Of a DNA stretch of 64,000 nt, positions 47,608 through 58,108 are shown one piece after another. The notes under the pieces are model-generated. The model was not told where the DNA came from, made no database searches, and worked only from the letters and a program-made list of their open reading frames with translations. Every line of letters starts with the position of its first letter. Within the stretch, counting starts at the first letter, position 1. A program made the position numbers and the translations under genes. This stretch comes from Pictodentalium vernedei (lineage: Eukaryota > Mollusca > Scaphopoda > Dentaliida > Dentaliidae), in assembly GCA_031216915.1 (NCBI GenBank), contig CM062290.1, forward strand, positions 252,346,581 through 252,410,580, in the 5' to 3' direction.

Positions 47608-47999
47608 AAACAAATCCATTTTGTGCCAATTATGCCACTGAATGCGAGTTTCCAAACAATAGTCGCCATTCTTTCTCAGTCTCGACCGACCGCTACATGC
47701 TGTTTGGGGTAAATTGATAATTTTCATTCTTGGGAACAGCTTTCAATCAAGGAGTACTGGGGTATAATTAAAAAGAGCAGAACGAAGATTCAAATACTCA
47801 TTTATTTATACTTATTCAACACAACAAAATAAAAGAAATAAACGTTTTGAACTTATATTCACTTACATACAGTGATAATATACACGTGGCAGTTCGAAAT
47901 AAAAAAAAAAACGTTCTCACTCATCCGAACCTTTACATTTCGCCCCATGCAACAGTCCATGTTTCTTATCATATACAGTATGTGCCAAGTGTATCCTGT

Positions 48000-48190
48000 G
48001 TCAATCACCCGACACGGTGGACAATTTTCTGAAAATCACTGGCCAACACCGTGTCACACGGTGTAATTTGACCAAATTAAACACCGTGTGCAAACAGTGT
48101 TTAGATGTGGAAAAGATTATCTCCTTCTTGGTAAATCACTGTTGCAACGGTGATTCAGTGTGAAAAGGATTATTTCCTTCTTGGTAACAT
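48000..48190. repeat. cluster of ACACCGTG inverted words and a 55-bp tandem pair
   Basis: ACACCGTG-TCA-CACGGTGT (48047-48065) is a perfect hairpin. Related CACGGTG, AACAGTGTT and CACTGTTGCAACGGTGAT words surround it. The stretch ending in GATTATCTCCTTCTTGGTAA at about 48115-48135 is repeated at 48168-48187. Confidence 0.65.
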
Positions 48191-48762
48191 AATTAACTGT
48201 CTACCAATTGCGCTACTGCAAAAACGTGATGAGTTGAAATGGGGTTTGGCGAACAGGCTAAGCCTATTTAAACGTGTGTTGATTAAAACTGGTGATGTCA
48301 CATTGTGACGAAGAGATGTGCATTCAATTTTAGAAAAAATAAAAATTACTGCACACGTTATCTGCATGAAAACGATCGTACCAACAAGTCCATTACATTT
48401 TCGTTCAATACACTGGCCATAAAGGGATAATGGTTTCAAACTCAACTGAATTCTGACCACAGAGGTTTTCAGGAAATCTGCCAATGTCACGGCTGATTTC
48501 GATCACACAGTGATTCACTGATTTTTCCATTGCAGCCTGCGGCTGCAGCGGGATGAGTAAAAAATCCACCTTAAAATCTGTTCGACTTTCACACAAGTCT
48601 ACAAAGAATGTTTGGCAGTAATAATAATTAATAATATATATGGCAAAATCCACTTTTCAATCGGATGTCTATGCCGATTGAAAACAATATAACGTTGTGT
48701 TAACAAAGGCCTCATCTCGTCTGAGAAATTTGTTCCTTGGAGAACTCGGACCAGAAGAACCT

Positions 48763-48780
48763 CCCCCCCCCCCCCCACCC
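48763..48780. repeat. poly-C tract
   Basis: A run of C with one A near its end, producing glycine-rich false frames on the minus strand. Confidence 0.85.
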
Positions 48781-49707
48781 CCATCTTCCTCCAAAGAACT
48801 TGGCTTGTGTTGAAGAAATTTGAAACAGGTTGGTGCTACATCAGATGTCATTTACCACTTAATAAAGGCTTTGGTGCCCCGGTATATTGTGCATTACAAA
48901 ATATTTCAATGTCTGTGGATGCAACATTTTAAAAAATGTCAGTCATTTAAATGCAGCAAATCTCCTTTTGCCATTCAAATAGTGGGTAGTTCAGATAAAA
49001 AAAAAAAAAAAAAAAACAATGGAAAAGGCACTCTTAGACTAGCAGTAACCGTCCCCCTTTCGTGTTTTCACAGGTGCTTAATTACAGTAGTTTGTTTTGT
49101 AATTAAACTGGTGGCAATTAGACACTCACCAAAACTGGATTAAGTGCCGGGCATACAAATCAATCAGCTTCCATTTATTATGCAGGCCTTCTGAAGTTAA
49201 AAGTAATTAAGTATTCATGAAATTGAATTAAATATTTTGAGAATGGCATCAATTGATCCATTCCCGACTTGTGTACTGTTTCCCCGACACTCTGCATTCC
49301 TTCAGTTCAGTGTACTCACAGTGACATTTTATTCTCATCACATTCAATAGCAGCCTTACTTTTTCTGAATTCATGATGCATTTGAATATTGAAATTCCAT
49401 TGCATCTTAATACGAACGCTTATCATTTTGAGTGTAAGGATTTTGCGAGAGCGAGAAGGGAAGCCATCGGCAAGAATAACTTGTTTGAGCCTTTTACCCA
49501 ATTCATGTAGTGGCGAGATGGGGGCAAACACAAGAGGTGTGCCCCTGAAACAAATGTGAAATTCGAGACAGAAAAAAACTCAATTTCCTTAACTGAATCT
49601 GCTTGTGCCAATAATTTATAAGTTGTGGAAGGCATCAATAATTAGGCCACATCACCGGGGTGGGGGCACCACTGAAATGGGGGAGGGGTATGTGCCTATC
49701 AGCCCAG

Positions 49708-49726
49708 CCCCCCCCCCCCCCCCCCC
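49708..49726. repeat. poly-C tract
   Basis: About 19 consecutive C. A similar but longer tract, followed by (CA)n, lies at 50171-50216. Confidence 0.85.
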
Positions 49727-50170
49727 ACCCGCTACACCACTGAAATGCCCTCACGAAATTTTTTTTTTTACATTATTTAAAAAAAATATTGCAGCCCTCT
49801 CGACAATAAGACTGTGGAGAAAGTTTCAGTATGCCCACCCCTACTCCGCAATCTCTCTGGTGCAGTAAATAAATGTCTACATCTGTAGATCAGCACTCTT
49901 TGCTTCCAAGGATTCCCGACAATGATGTGCATTTATTTAAATCATGGTGTGTGTATGTAGTCCTCTAAGGTTTCTCTTGGAATGGTTATTTTAAATTTAA
50001 CTTGGTTTCAGCTGCATGCCCGGTGCAGAGCCTGTCATCCATCCACCAGCACATGTGGCAAGTTTCGAAGAACGTACGGTCTTCGTGGCCCTGCCAAAAT
50101 GATTCAACAGATTTAATGGTACTGTACTCATTACTAAGTTCCTATGTAGGCTCTGGGTCATGTATTTCTA

Positions 50171-50220
50171 CCCCTCCCCCCCTCCCCCCCCCCCCCCCCC
50201 CCCCCCACACACACACAAAC
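50171..50220. repeat. poly-C tract followed by (AC)n
   Basis: About 36 bases of C with two T, then ACACACACACA. It is the complement of the compound (TG)n-G-run seen in family A elements, but without family A flanks. Confidence 0.85.
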
Positions 50221-51840
50221 AAACCAAGTTGATAAATAGATGGCTTCCGGAATATACAAAACGAGTTCAGTAAATCAGGTCTGGGATAATTTACTGGATA
50301 AGTTCTGTAATTTTCGGAAAACTGAGAACGAGTTGACGAATTCTGTTTAACTTTTTATGATCCAAAAATCGAAAGGTGCAAATTGTTCCAGTACTGCAGT
50401 AGTAGGCCTAATCCACAGGAAATTTAACCATGCTAAGAGTTTACTGAGCTCTGTGAAACAACATTCAACTGGTTCATTTTCTTGTACATACTTACAATGG
50501 AGGCTCCTATTACGCCCATTTAACCTAATTTAAACTGAGAAATGAAGGAAATGGGCTGTACCGGGACAGTTGGATAAATTTGTTATCACTATGCACTTGA
50601 TGCTGCCGCGCTTCCATAACCCATTAATAAGAACACGACAGCATCGATCCAACAATACTATCAGATATCCTTTTTTTCTATTTCTAAGCTTGTGCCGAGC
50701 ACCTGTGTTTGTTTTGGCATTCAACGTGATGGTGATATCATCGATAATTAGAAGATTCAATACGGGGAGAAAAAAACGAAAATCAGAAGCCGACTCTAAC
50801 CAGTTTTCCAATGCACGCACGCACGCAGAAAAATGAGAACTGAAGGCCAACATGTAGCCTAAACTATTTAAAATGAACAACACCGTCACAACGAAGTTTG
50901 AATAGAAATAATTGAGACTGAGTTCGCTATGACATTAACTTGACGTATAATATTATGATGACGTATTTTGTTCTCAACATTTTACAACTGTATGTTAATT
51001 CAGCGTGAGATGATTGAAAAATTCAAGAAGAATTGTCAGTGTTATGTATTGCTCATTAATGTTATTTTCAAGGTGACATTGTCGACAGAAATTGTCAGAA
51101 TAAAATGTGCACGTGTCTATAAGACTGCGTTGTTTTCTTGAGGTGGAGTTGATGTACAGAAGTTAATTACCGCTAATCCTTTACACTCTTGAAATGCCTC
51201 ACTGGATTTAATTATTGCTAACTCAGTCGGCGTAATATCGGACAGGTTTAAATCTTTTCTCTTAACTCGGACCTGGGCGATTCATGTAATTGTCGCTTGC
51301 AACGTAGTGTACCTCCTCCCACCTTCTCTTACCTGCCGTAAAGAAATAATAGGCCTACCTGTTCACAAATAATGGGTGAGTCAGTGAATGATGTATTTTG
51401 CATCAGTCGTATATACCTGCCAGTGCTTTCCGGTTCTTCTAGTTGTGTCAATTGAACATCTCGTCAGAACATCGAAAAGTTGTATTTCGGCGTGATCTCA
51501 AAAGAATTACAATTTTGGAAGGAAGAACAGGGCTAGGAAGAACACAAAACACTTGGGAAGAAACAAGGTAAACTTTTATTAAAATTTACATATATGCTGA
51601 AGAAGATTGGTACGGTGTAAGCCTATGGTTCAACATGGTCACATGTTTGAAAGACGTGATAGAAACGACGATCAATGTCTTAGGCGGGATTACGCCATTA
51701 CAGTGTGTGCGGGGGGTGGGAGCATATTGAAAATTATTCACATTAAAAATGTTTCCCTACAAAAAAAATCACATGAAATGGACCCGAAAATTAGCCTTAT
51801 AACCATTGCCAGTACACAGGAAAATGCATGTGAGCACAAC

Positions 51841-51990
51841 AATTTTTCAAAATTTTCTGGGGGAGGACCCAGACCCCCGGCCAAATGCTTCGCGTCTTTG
51901 GTGCTCGCAACTTCGTGCCTTCGGCACTTGTGGCTTCGCATTACGCCACTCGCACGGCGGGCTTCCACTGTCAGATACCTTTTGTTCAGG
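51841..51990. other. hairpin-rich CTTCG/GCAC stretch near the right end of the hAT-type element
   Basis: Alternating TTCGTGCC-TTC-GGCAC and CTTCGC/GGCTTCGC words form small stems. The open frame 51607-51993 crosses them. I see no domain and regard it as subterminal element sequence. Confidence 0.35.
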
Positions 51991-52080
51991 TAGTTTTATG
52001 GAGGTGACAGGTAGAAAATATATTTACCTGTCGCCTGTGACAGGTGGAAAATTTTCAACATTTTGAGGCCTGGGCCGGAT

Positions 52081-52436
52081 ACATTGTAAGTGACATTAAA
52101 GTTTGAACTTTGATGTCACTCTCAATGTCTGAGGTCATACCCCGATATAAAGAGGATAAATAAGTACCGGTATACTGTAAGCCACACACGGCATTCGCAT
52201 GTGAGTAGAGCCATGGTAGTCACTGTCTGCAGTAAACGTCTTCTCCAAGTATGAGATGTGGTACAGCTTATTACACCTTGAACATTCAGAATATGTTTAC
52301 CGCAGGCAGTTACTACTATGACCGGCATATTGATATTCTTACATGCTGGAACAAGTTCGTCCAATGATATGGTTTAACATGCCACCCGGGAGGCACAGTG
52401 GACCCTATCGAGAGTACTCAGAGTCAGTTAACAATG
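52081..52436. other. non-coding spacer, nothing recognised
   Basis: Short unique sequence between two hAT-type elements. It contains GTGACATTAAAGTTTGAACT followed by its partial complement AACTTTGATGTCAC (a 14-bp stem at about 52091-52118). Confidence 0.5.
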
Positions 52437-52444
52437 CAAGTAAC

Positions 52445-53064
52445 CAGGGCTCAAAATAAGTGGTTTCGCATCGCTATTTGCTATGCAAAACATGCTAAAA
52501 GCTACACAATTTTCAATTATGTATAGCATTTTGCGATACAATATATTCAACTGCAGCCTAATAGGCTGCAGTTGAATATCTTGTATTGCAAAATGTAAAA
52601 ATGAAAATTTGCAACAAACTTTGCAAGCCAGTTCATTGATGCTTTACTCCTGATATAGGATTAACTCTCCGACTCGCATTAGCAACTTCGTATTTAACGT
52701 GAATTTTATTGGTTTAAATTCATCCTGCATTGTTTCTGCATCTTGCATAAAATACCCAGTCAAAATAACTTTAAGCCCATCAAATTAACAGATGTTACGA
52801 ATTTGGAAATATCTAAGTCCAGGAGCAGGTGTTAAAGACAGTTCAGTTGATAAACATAGCTAGTGCTTCATGTGTTGCAGCTCATTTGGAAAAGCACAGA
52901 AATGGATGTATATTATTCTCTCTGCTCAGAAGAGTTCAATACAAAACAGTATTGCATAACTCCGGTATACAAGAACTGCTATGCAATTTAAACAAAATGC
53001 TGTTCATTTTTCGGAAATGTGTAGCATTTTACTACGCATAGAAAAAAAGGTATTTTGAGCCCTG
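52445..53064. mobile_element. non-autonomous hAT element, 620 bp, perfect 8-bp TSD
   Basis: CAGGGCTCAAAATA at the left and its exact complement at the right are flanked by CAAGTAAC on both sides (52437-52444 and 53065-53072). The subterminal words TTTGCTATGC/GTAGCATTTT recur at both ends. It contains a 69-bp near-perfect palindrome at 52527-52595. It has no coding capacity; it would need a transposase from elsewhere. Confidence 0.85.
52527..52595. repeat. palindrome, 34-bp arms, 1-nt loop, 2 mismatches
   Basis: CATTTTGCGATACAATATAT with TCAACTGCAGCCTA on the left is mirrored by TAGGCTGCAGTTGAATATCT and TGTATTGCAAAATG on the right. It begins 82 bp from the left end of the hAT element. Confidence 0.95.
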
Positions 53065-53072
53065 CAAGTAAC

Positions 53073-53616
53073 CCCGGCTCAGTATTAAACCCTCAAACGT
53101 TACCGTCAGACATTTCAAATCGAGTCCTACAAGCTACACAATGAACCATTGGTCATCGTGCTCAACCCCACGCTGACATAGCCTACTGCTGGTCTTTGAA
53201 GAACAAAAATTAGCCAATGTTTAGGAGTGTATGATACACACTTAAAACAGCTGAATTTTGTTCCTTACAGAACTAGCTTCATCGAGTGCTCCTCTCTCCC
53301 CCACCCTGACTCCCACTCCCTTAATGTACAGAAGTCAATTTTATCAGAGTATTAGCTTGTTTACTGAGAGAAATATCCAACCTTTCTTCTCCCCCTCCAC
53401 ACTTTCTCCCCCTTCCCTCTCTCTCCACCCGTCTCTCTCTCTCTCTCTCTCCTATCTATCTATCTATCTATCTCCATCTCCCTCATCTCTCTCGATCGAC
53501 TTCAGAGCGGAAGAAATAGATATAATAAGATATTGTACATATAAATTATCTATATTTCTTAAAAACGCAGGTAAAACGTACGTGGATATGCTTTTGTCGT
53601 CAAACTCTAAGGGTAG
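53073..53616. other. non-coding with pyrimidine microsatellite
   Basis: A C/T-rich tract (about 53385-53500) includes (TC)n and (TATC)n. The 159-codon frame through it (53258-53737) is S/L/P-rich only because of the microsatellite. Confidence 0.6.
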
Positions 53617-53622
53617 TAAAAT

Positions 53623-54414
53623 CAGGACTGGCATTCTGAAAAATGCAGGAGGGCAAAAAATCGCTCTCCTCAATCAGCTTAGGAGAGCAATTAGCTTTAC
53701 ACAGCATTTTAAGTATCCAGTTGAACGAACTCATTGAAACTGAAACCAACAGACTACATCAGTGATTTTATTAACTTTACTAAGGTAAAGCGAAATCTCT
53801 TAGACATCTAGATGTCTCACTCAGCAACCGAACACACACTTGACAAGACCTGTGTGTGTACCCAGACCTGTTGTCCAAGAAAGTCATATGCCTACCACTA
53901 CCACCTTCAACCCCCCCAACTTGGGGGGTTGAAGGTGGTAGTGGTAGGCATATGACTTTCTTGGACAACAGGTCTGCTTAAATCTACAGTCACATCCTGG
54001 TGCAAGTGCTTCAAGTGACAGGATAGTAGTAATGGTAGTATATTATAGTGTCAATATTCCTTAAATAATTACCCCTCAAACTGTGATGTCAGTTGTTGAA
54101 CTTGAAACTGACAGAAAAAAAAATATTGCTGTGACCCATTTTGCTTCAAATGATTGCAACTGTGTTTGGGTATGGTTGCAGCCATTACCTTTCACCACTA
54201 AACCACTTTCAAAATGAAATTACGTGATGTTATGTGACTTCGAAGTTAAATTACATTTTTGCTTTACAACAAAAATTTAATGTGAGCATAATATATGTAA
54301 TCTCAATCATCCCAGACCAAAATATTTAGGAGGGCAATTTTTCGCTCGCCTTAATTCTTTCAGGAGGGCAGTAAGGAGAGCTAAAAAATCGCTCTCCTGA
54401 AATTGCCAAGCCTG
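53623..54414. mobile_element. hAT-like non-autonomous element, 792 bp, 6-bp TSD
   Basis: The ends CAGGACTGGCATTCTG and CAGGCTTGGCAATTTC match at 11 of 16 positions, and TAAAAT flanks both ends (53617-53622 and 54415-54420). Subterminal GGAGGGCA and AAATCGCTCTCCT words occur near both ends in both orientations. The 54-bp-arm palindrome (53863-53976) lies inside. The end similarity is modest, so the call rests mainly on the flanks plus the shared GGAGAGCGATTTTT words. Confidence 0.55.
53863..53976. repeat. perfect 54-bp-arm palindrome, 6-nt loop
   Basis: The left arm runs from CAGACCTGTTGTCCAAGAAA through GTCATATGCCTACCACTACC to ACCTTCAACCCCCC. The right arm is its exact complement over all 54 positions, with the loop CAACTT (53917-53922). 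It is the longest perfect inverted repeat in the window. Confidence 0.97.
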
Positions 54415-54456
54415 TAAAATGCCATTCATTTAGCCGCCAATCACCGCAATTTGTCA

Positions 54457-54528
54457 TTTGGACAATAAAAAATCACCCTTGTTGTTCTGCACACGTTGAG
54501 CAACAAGAACGATTTTTTATTGTCCAAA
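54457..54528. repeat. 28-bp-arm inverted repeat, 16-nt loop
   Basis: TTTGGACAATAAAAAATC…CTTGTTG and CAACAAG…GATTTTTTATTGTCCAAA pair with a 3-bp internal mismatch. It lies just outside the hAT-like element. Confidence 0.85.
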
Positions 54529-55036
54529 ACCTATTGGACACACTGCCGTGAACCAATAAAATTAATAACTGACTGAACGTCCAAAATGGTACGAACCGCG
54601 CATGTGAAAAACGTTCACGAAATGTTGACTGAAAACTTCCCTAATTCCCGCAAACAGCTGACACTCCAGTCGTGGTGTCGCTCAGAAGGAGTCACGGCAT
54701 GTTTGCATTTTAAAAGGCATTATTTCCAGTGACCAACGCTTTCCTGGTCGAAAAACATGATCATAAGCTGCCGGCTTTCTATGGTGACCGTCCAGTAATT
54801 TGAGAAAGTATCTGCCGGCCTGAAAAAAAATCATTGGATGTCAATTGTTACAGGTAAAAAATACAAATTTCACGACCATCTTTTTTAGGCCATTTCATGG
54901 TCAGGATGTCACCAGAAGCCACCTCAGAACATAGAAATCAAATATTTTTCCTACGGCACGTGCGGCAGACGTCTTCGGCATCTGGTGGGAGATTATTCCC
55001 CCACGACCACCCCCATCATTTTTGGCCTGGCGGAAA
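54529..55036. other. non-coding, nothing recognised
   Basis: No convincing frame or repeat. TATTGGACA at 54532 echoes the preceding inverted repeat. Confidence 0.4.
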
Positions 55037-55168
55037 CCGTGCCTTAGTACACAACGCCACCATGCCCCCAAGTGCGCAATGGAGATGAAGTGTCTTGCCA
55101 AGGACACAATGAGGTTGCCACAGGTGGGATTCGAACCAAGGACCTCTCGGCTTGCAGCCTGCACCACA
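55037..55168 (-). mobile_element. SINE fragment (tRNA-like head half)
   Basis: CCTTAGTACACAACGCCACC, AAGTGTCTTGCC and the B box region GGGATTCGAACCAAGGACCT match the SINE at 32629 in reverse. The 3' body and tail are absent, and the end near GCCTGCACCAC lacks the A box. No target duplication. Confidence 0.75.
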
Positions 55169-56030
55169 GTTTTTCGTAAAGTGCTTGATCAGCCACTTAA
55201 CCAACACAGTGTTCGGGGCGGTATTGGGGCGTAACAACTGCAGGAAGGAACTCACCAGGCAGAAGCATAAAAGTGTCTTTTTGTAATGTTGGAAAGGATT
55301 CTGGTCTAAGGGAGGTAATCAAATTAGCTATCAAACAACTTGACTTGTTTCATACAATGGAAATTTCTGACAGTGCTTCCACCTTAAGTGACGCCCCATA
55401 TGTCTCGCCAAATTTAATTTGCTTCATTCCAATGCTGATTTTAAATAATAAATTTTAAATATAAGTGATCTCAGACTTTAGTATCATTTTTATTCAGTTT
55501 TGGTCACTGAAGCATTTAATGTCACGCTGGTCACCATTGCAGAGTTGTTAAGCTGACAAGCCACAACACCAAAACAAACCTTTTTGACTTCATGCGAAGT
55601 TTAAGACGCCAGTTCTGGCAGATTGCTGGTTTGGGGTTCCTTCCTTAAAACATCCCCCACACCGTCACTTGACTGTGGCTTAATTTATTCTTTTTTATGT
55701 AACAGAAATATATCTCATGACTCTTTTGAAAGAAAATTTGGTTGCACACTTTTGTGAGGCATGGTAAACGGTAAACTATTGTCATTCCTTTTTTCCAGCC
55801 ATTTTTCATTTTCATAAAATCACTTGTAATTTGACTCCTGATTTCTGCCATTTGACTCCCAAATTTCTTAACTGGCCCCTAGACTGGCCACATCTTTTAC
55901 TTCCCCAGGTCGATCCCTGGTTACATTTCAAAGACTGAGAGTTACAATTGCCTCTGATGTTGTCGGAGTTGCAAATCACATGAAACTGCACGGAAACGAA
56001 GCGTATCCACATAGGTGCACCAGCTTTGCT
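55169..56030. other. non-coding, nothing recognised
   Basis: Short frames only. A pair of TTTGACTCC words near 55835-55865 is the only local repetition I noticed. Confidence 0.4.
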
Positions 56031-56034
56031 TTAA

Positions 56035-56269
56035 CCCTTTACCTAACGTAACGGCCAAAACCGGCCAGAGCTATTCTCAAAAATCGCCAATTAATTTTCA
56101 TTATTTTTTTCATTTTTTGTCTCAAAAACATAGGTTATGACCCCTCGTTGGAATGAGCTCGTTCCAACGAGGTGTCATAACCTAGGTTTTTGAGACAAAA
56201 AATGAAAAAAATTAGTTATTTAAGAATTATTTTTGCAAGTGTCGTCTGCTTTTCAGGTTAGGTAAAGGG
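56035..56269. mobile_element. piggyBac-like MITE, 235 bp, TTAA target
   Basis: CCCTTTACCTAAC at the left and its exact complement GTTAGGTAAAGGG at the right form a 13-bp inverted repeat, flanked by TTAA on both sides (56031-56034 and 56270-56273). CCCTTT next to TTAA is typical of piggyBac (family knowledge). The centre is a 110-bp palindrome (56103-56212). There is no coding capacity. Confidence 0.85.
56103..56212. repeat. spacerless palindrome, 55-bp arms, 3 mismatches
   Basis: The centre is GAGCTC; the arms contain CCTCGTTGGAAT, GGTTATGAC and TTTTTTGTCTCAAAAAC. The words TTGTCTCGAAAACATGG…TTGTTGGAATGAGCT in the left arm of family A elements (4550-4590) are clearly related, so the two repeat types share an origin. 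Confidence 0.95.
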
Positions 56270-56273
56270 TTAA

Positions 56274-57135
56274 TGTCCCATTTGCACATTGCGTTTGGTG
56301 TGCGAAGCTTTAAATGCATTTTAGGCCGAATTGAATAGTGATCCAACTGATGATCAGGAAGTCCCCACAATCAGTTGATTGTGGGTAATCGGATGACAAC
56401 GACAATGGCTCCTGGAACATTGGTTCAACTGATTATTGCCAAGCATTTTCTGATGATTCACAAACCACATTTTATTATCTTCTGTAATTGTTCAATTGTT
56501 AAAATAAAATGAATATTAATGATGCCATTCAATATAAAATTGAGAAACCACCACAATCTGTATTCCCAATCTCTCTAGCTTCCCCTTTACAAGTTAAATG
56601 ACATGAAACGCTTACAATTGAGCGTACTTGTGGCAATCACCAGTTCAAACCGTAAATATGAAGGTTGCAATTCATTGAATCAGGTTGCAGTAAAATTACC
56701 AGTCGCGTGCACTTGGGCGGTACACGTGACTCTAAGCATTAAGTCTGTAAACAGTGTAAAATATGTTTCAATGTAATGTAGTTCTTTCAAGCCTCGACTT
56801 GTCTAGTAATGCACTGTATTACAGTCGTAATCAGCATCAGAATCCGCCAATTGTGAGAGCAAATAACCAGTGTTCGGTCAACGGCCATGTTTCAATTAAT
56901 CGATTGAACACTAAGTTTGAATTGAACCAAATACCAGCTAAAGATTCAAAATCAAATTGAATCTTTAAGCTTTGCAGGGCTCTATCAGGCTGATATGAAG
57001 TTATCTCAGTGTGATATCTCATCCGATATGAAACTAACTAATAACCTTGAAGCACTCAAATGTTTTAGCAGAACCCATACAGGGCAGATGGTAAAAAAAA
57101 AAAATGTTTTAAGACTTTCACAAATAATACCCAAT
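56274..57135. other. non-coding, nothing recognised
   Basis: Contains one short perfect hairpin CCCACAATCA-GT-TGATTGTGGG (56364-56385). No frame is convincing. Confidence 0.45.
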
Positions 57136-57339
57136 ATACCCAGGGCTTAAAATTCGTCTGGCATCACACGAATCTAACATGATTCTTGCGAAATATTTTT
57201 ACGCGAATCCTTTTAAACCATGATATGAAATCCCCCCGTGGGAACCCGGGAAGTAAAGCCAATGATTGAGGTGGAAATCCTCTAAAATGTGCAACATGGG
57301 GTATAAATGATTGACAACCCTTGACTTTTTATCCATGTT

Positions 57340-57401
57340 GCGGTCATGATTAGCCATTGTGCATAAATATGTGACCTTAAACACCCTTAAATAAATAAAT
57401 A
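57340..57401 (+). mobile_element. SINE 3' tail fragment
   Basis: GCGGTCATGATTAGCCATTG, TGCATAAATATGTGACCTTA and the (AAATA)n tail match only the last ~60 bp of the SINE. The family A element begins within the tail. Confidence 0.75.
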
Positions 57402-58037
57402 AACAAGAGGCCCCACATGGCCTTAATCGCTCACCTGACAAAGTGACTCTAAGAAGTATTTTAGGTCACCTTCACCATGTCATGCCTCATCAACATTAAC
57501 TGGTTGAGTGATAGATTTTGTTTGAAGTTCAACATTTGTTACCTAAAATTAGTTTCATTTAAAATCATTGGTGTGTGACCAATCTCCAATGATTTTTAAT
57601 AAAGCAAATTTATCTCTGCAGACAAACTGGTTTAGCATGAAGCACAAACAAGGAATGTGAAGAGATAGCCTTGGACATCTCTCCCCAACTGTGGATATCT
57701 TCCATGTGCTACATGTATATATTTGCATGCAAGAAAACAAAAATTTTCACAAATTTTCCAAAATATTAGTTTTTTTTAGCATCATTGGAACAAGCTCAAA
57801 CAGCTTATTCCAATAGGGGTATGGGAAGATCAGGTATATTTTTGAGACAGAAATGTGAATATATAAATAATGGTGTTTTTTTGTGAATGATGCTGGAGAA
57901 TTTTGCGTAAAGATATGGTAAATGGTTTGTTCTAGATACAGAATGTTGCAAAAGTATTTAAATTTGATTAGGCAAGTTGTTCCTATAATGCATTTAAAAA
58001 TTGAAGTAACTGTTTTTTTGCTGACGAACTTTTAGAT

Positions 58038-58046
58038 GTGTGTGTC

Positions 58047-58102
<56 letters not shown>

Positions 58103-58108
58103 GGGGGG
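58038..58108 (+). repeat. (TG)n followed by G run
   Basis: Same compound microsatellite as in copy 1 (3953-4034), but with a longer TG part and a shorter G part (about 22 G). Confidence 0.9.

Larger units (their letters stand above)
45439..52072. mobile_element. hAT-type element of 6.6 kb with perfect 8-bp TSD
   Basis: The ends CAGGGCTCGAAATGT (left) and CAGGCCTCAAAATGT (right, reverse-complemented) match at 12 of 15 positions and are flanked by GGCCGGAT on both sides (45431-45438 and 52073-52080). Subterminal GACAGGT words cluster at both ends (four on the left, four on the right in both orientations), as for hAT transposase-binding repeats (family knowledge). No transposase frame is visible inside. 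The interior holds many poly-C tracts, several hairpins and a rearranged repeat pair (46650-46930 and 51150-51370), so it may contain further insertions. Confidence 0.7.

Noticed and set aside
47363..47641. Paired frames on both strands with glycine- or proline-rich ends
   Set aside because: Created by poly-C tracts; no supporting features.
53258..53737. 159-codon frame
   Set aside because: The composition is set by the C/T microsatellite, the frame crosses the start of a hAT-like element, and there is no recognisable domain.
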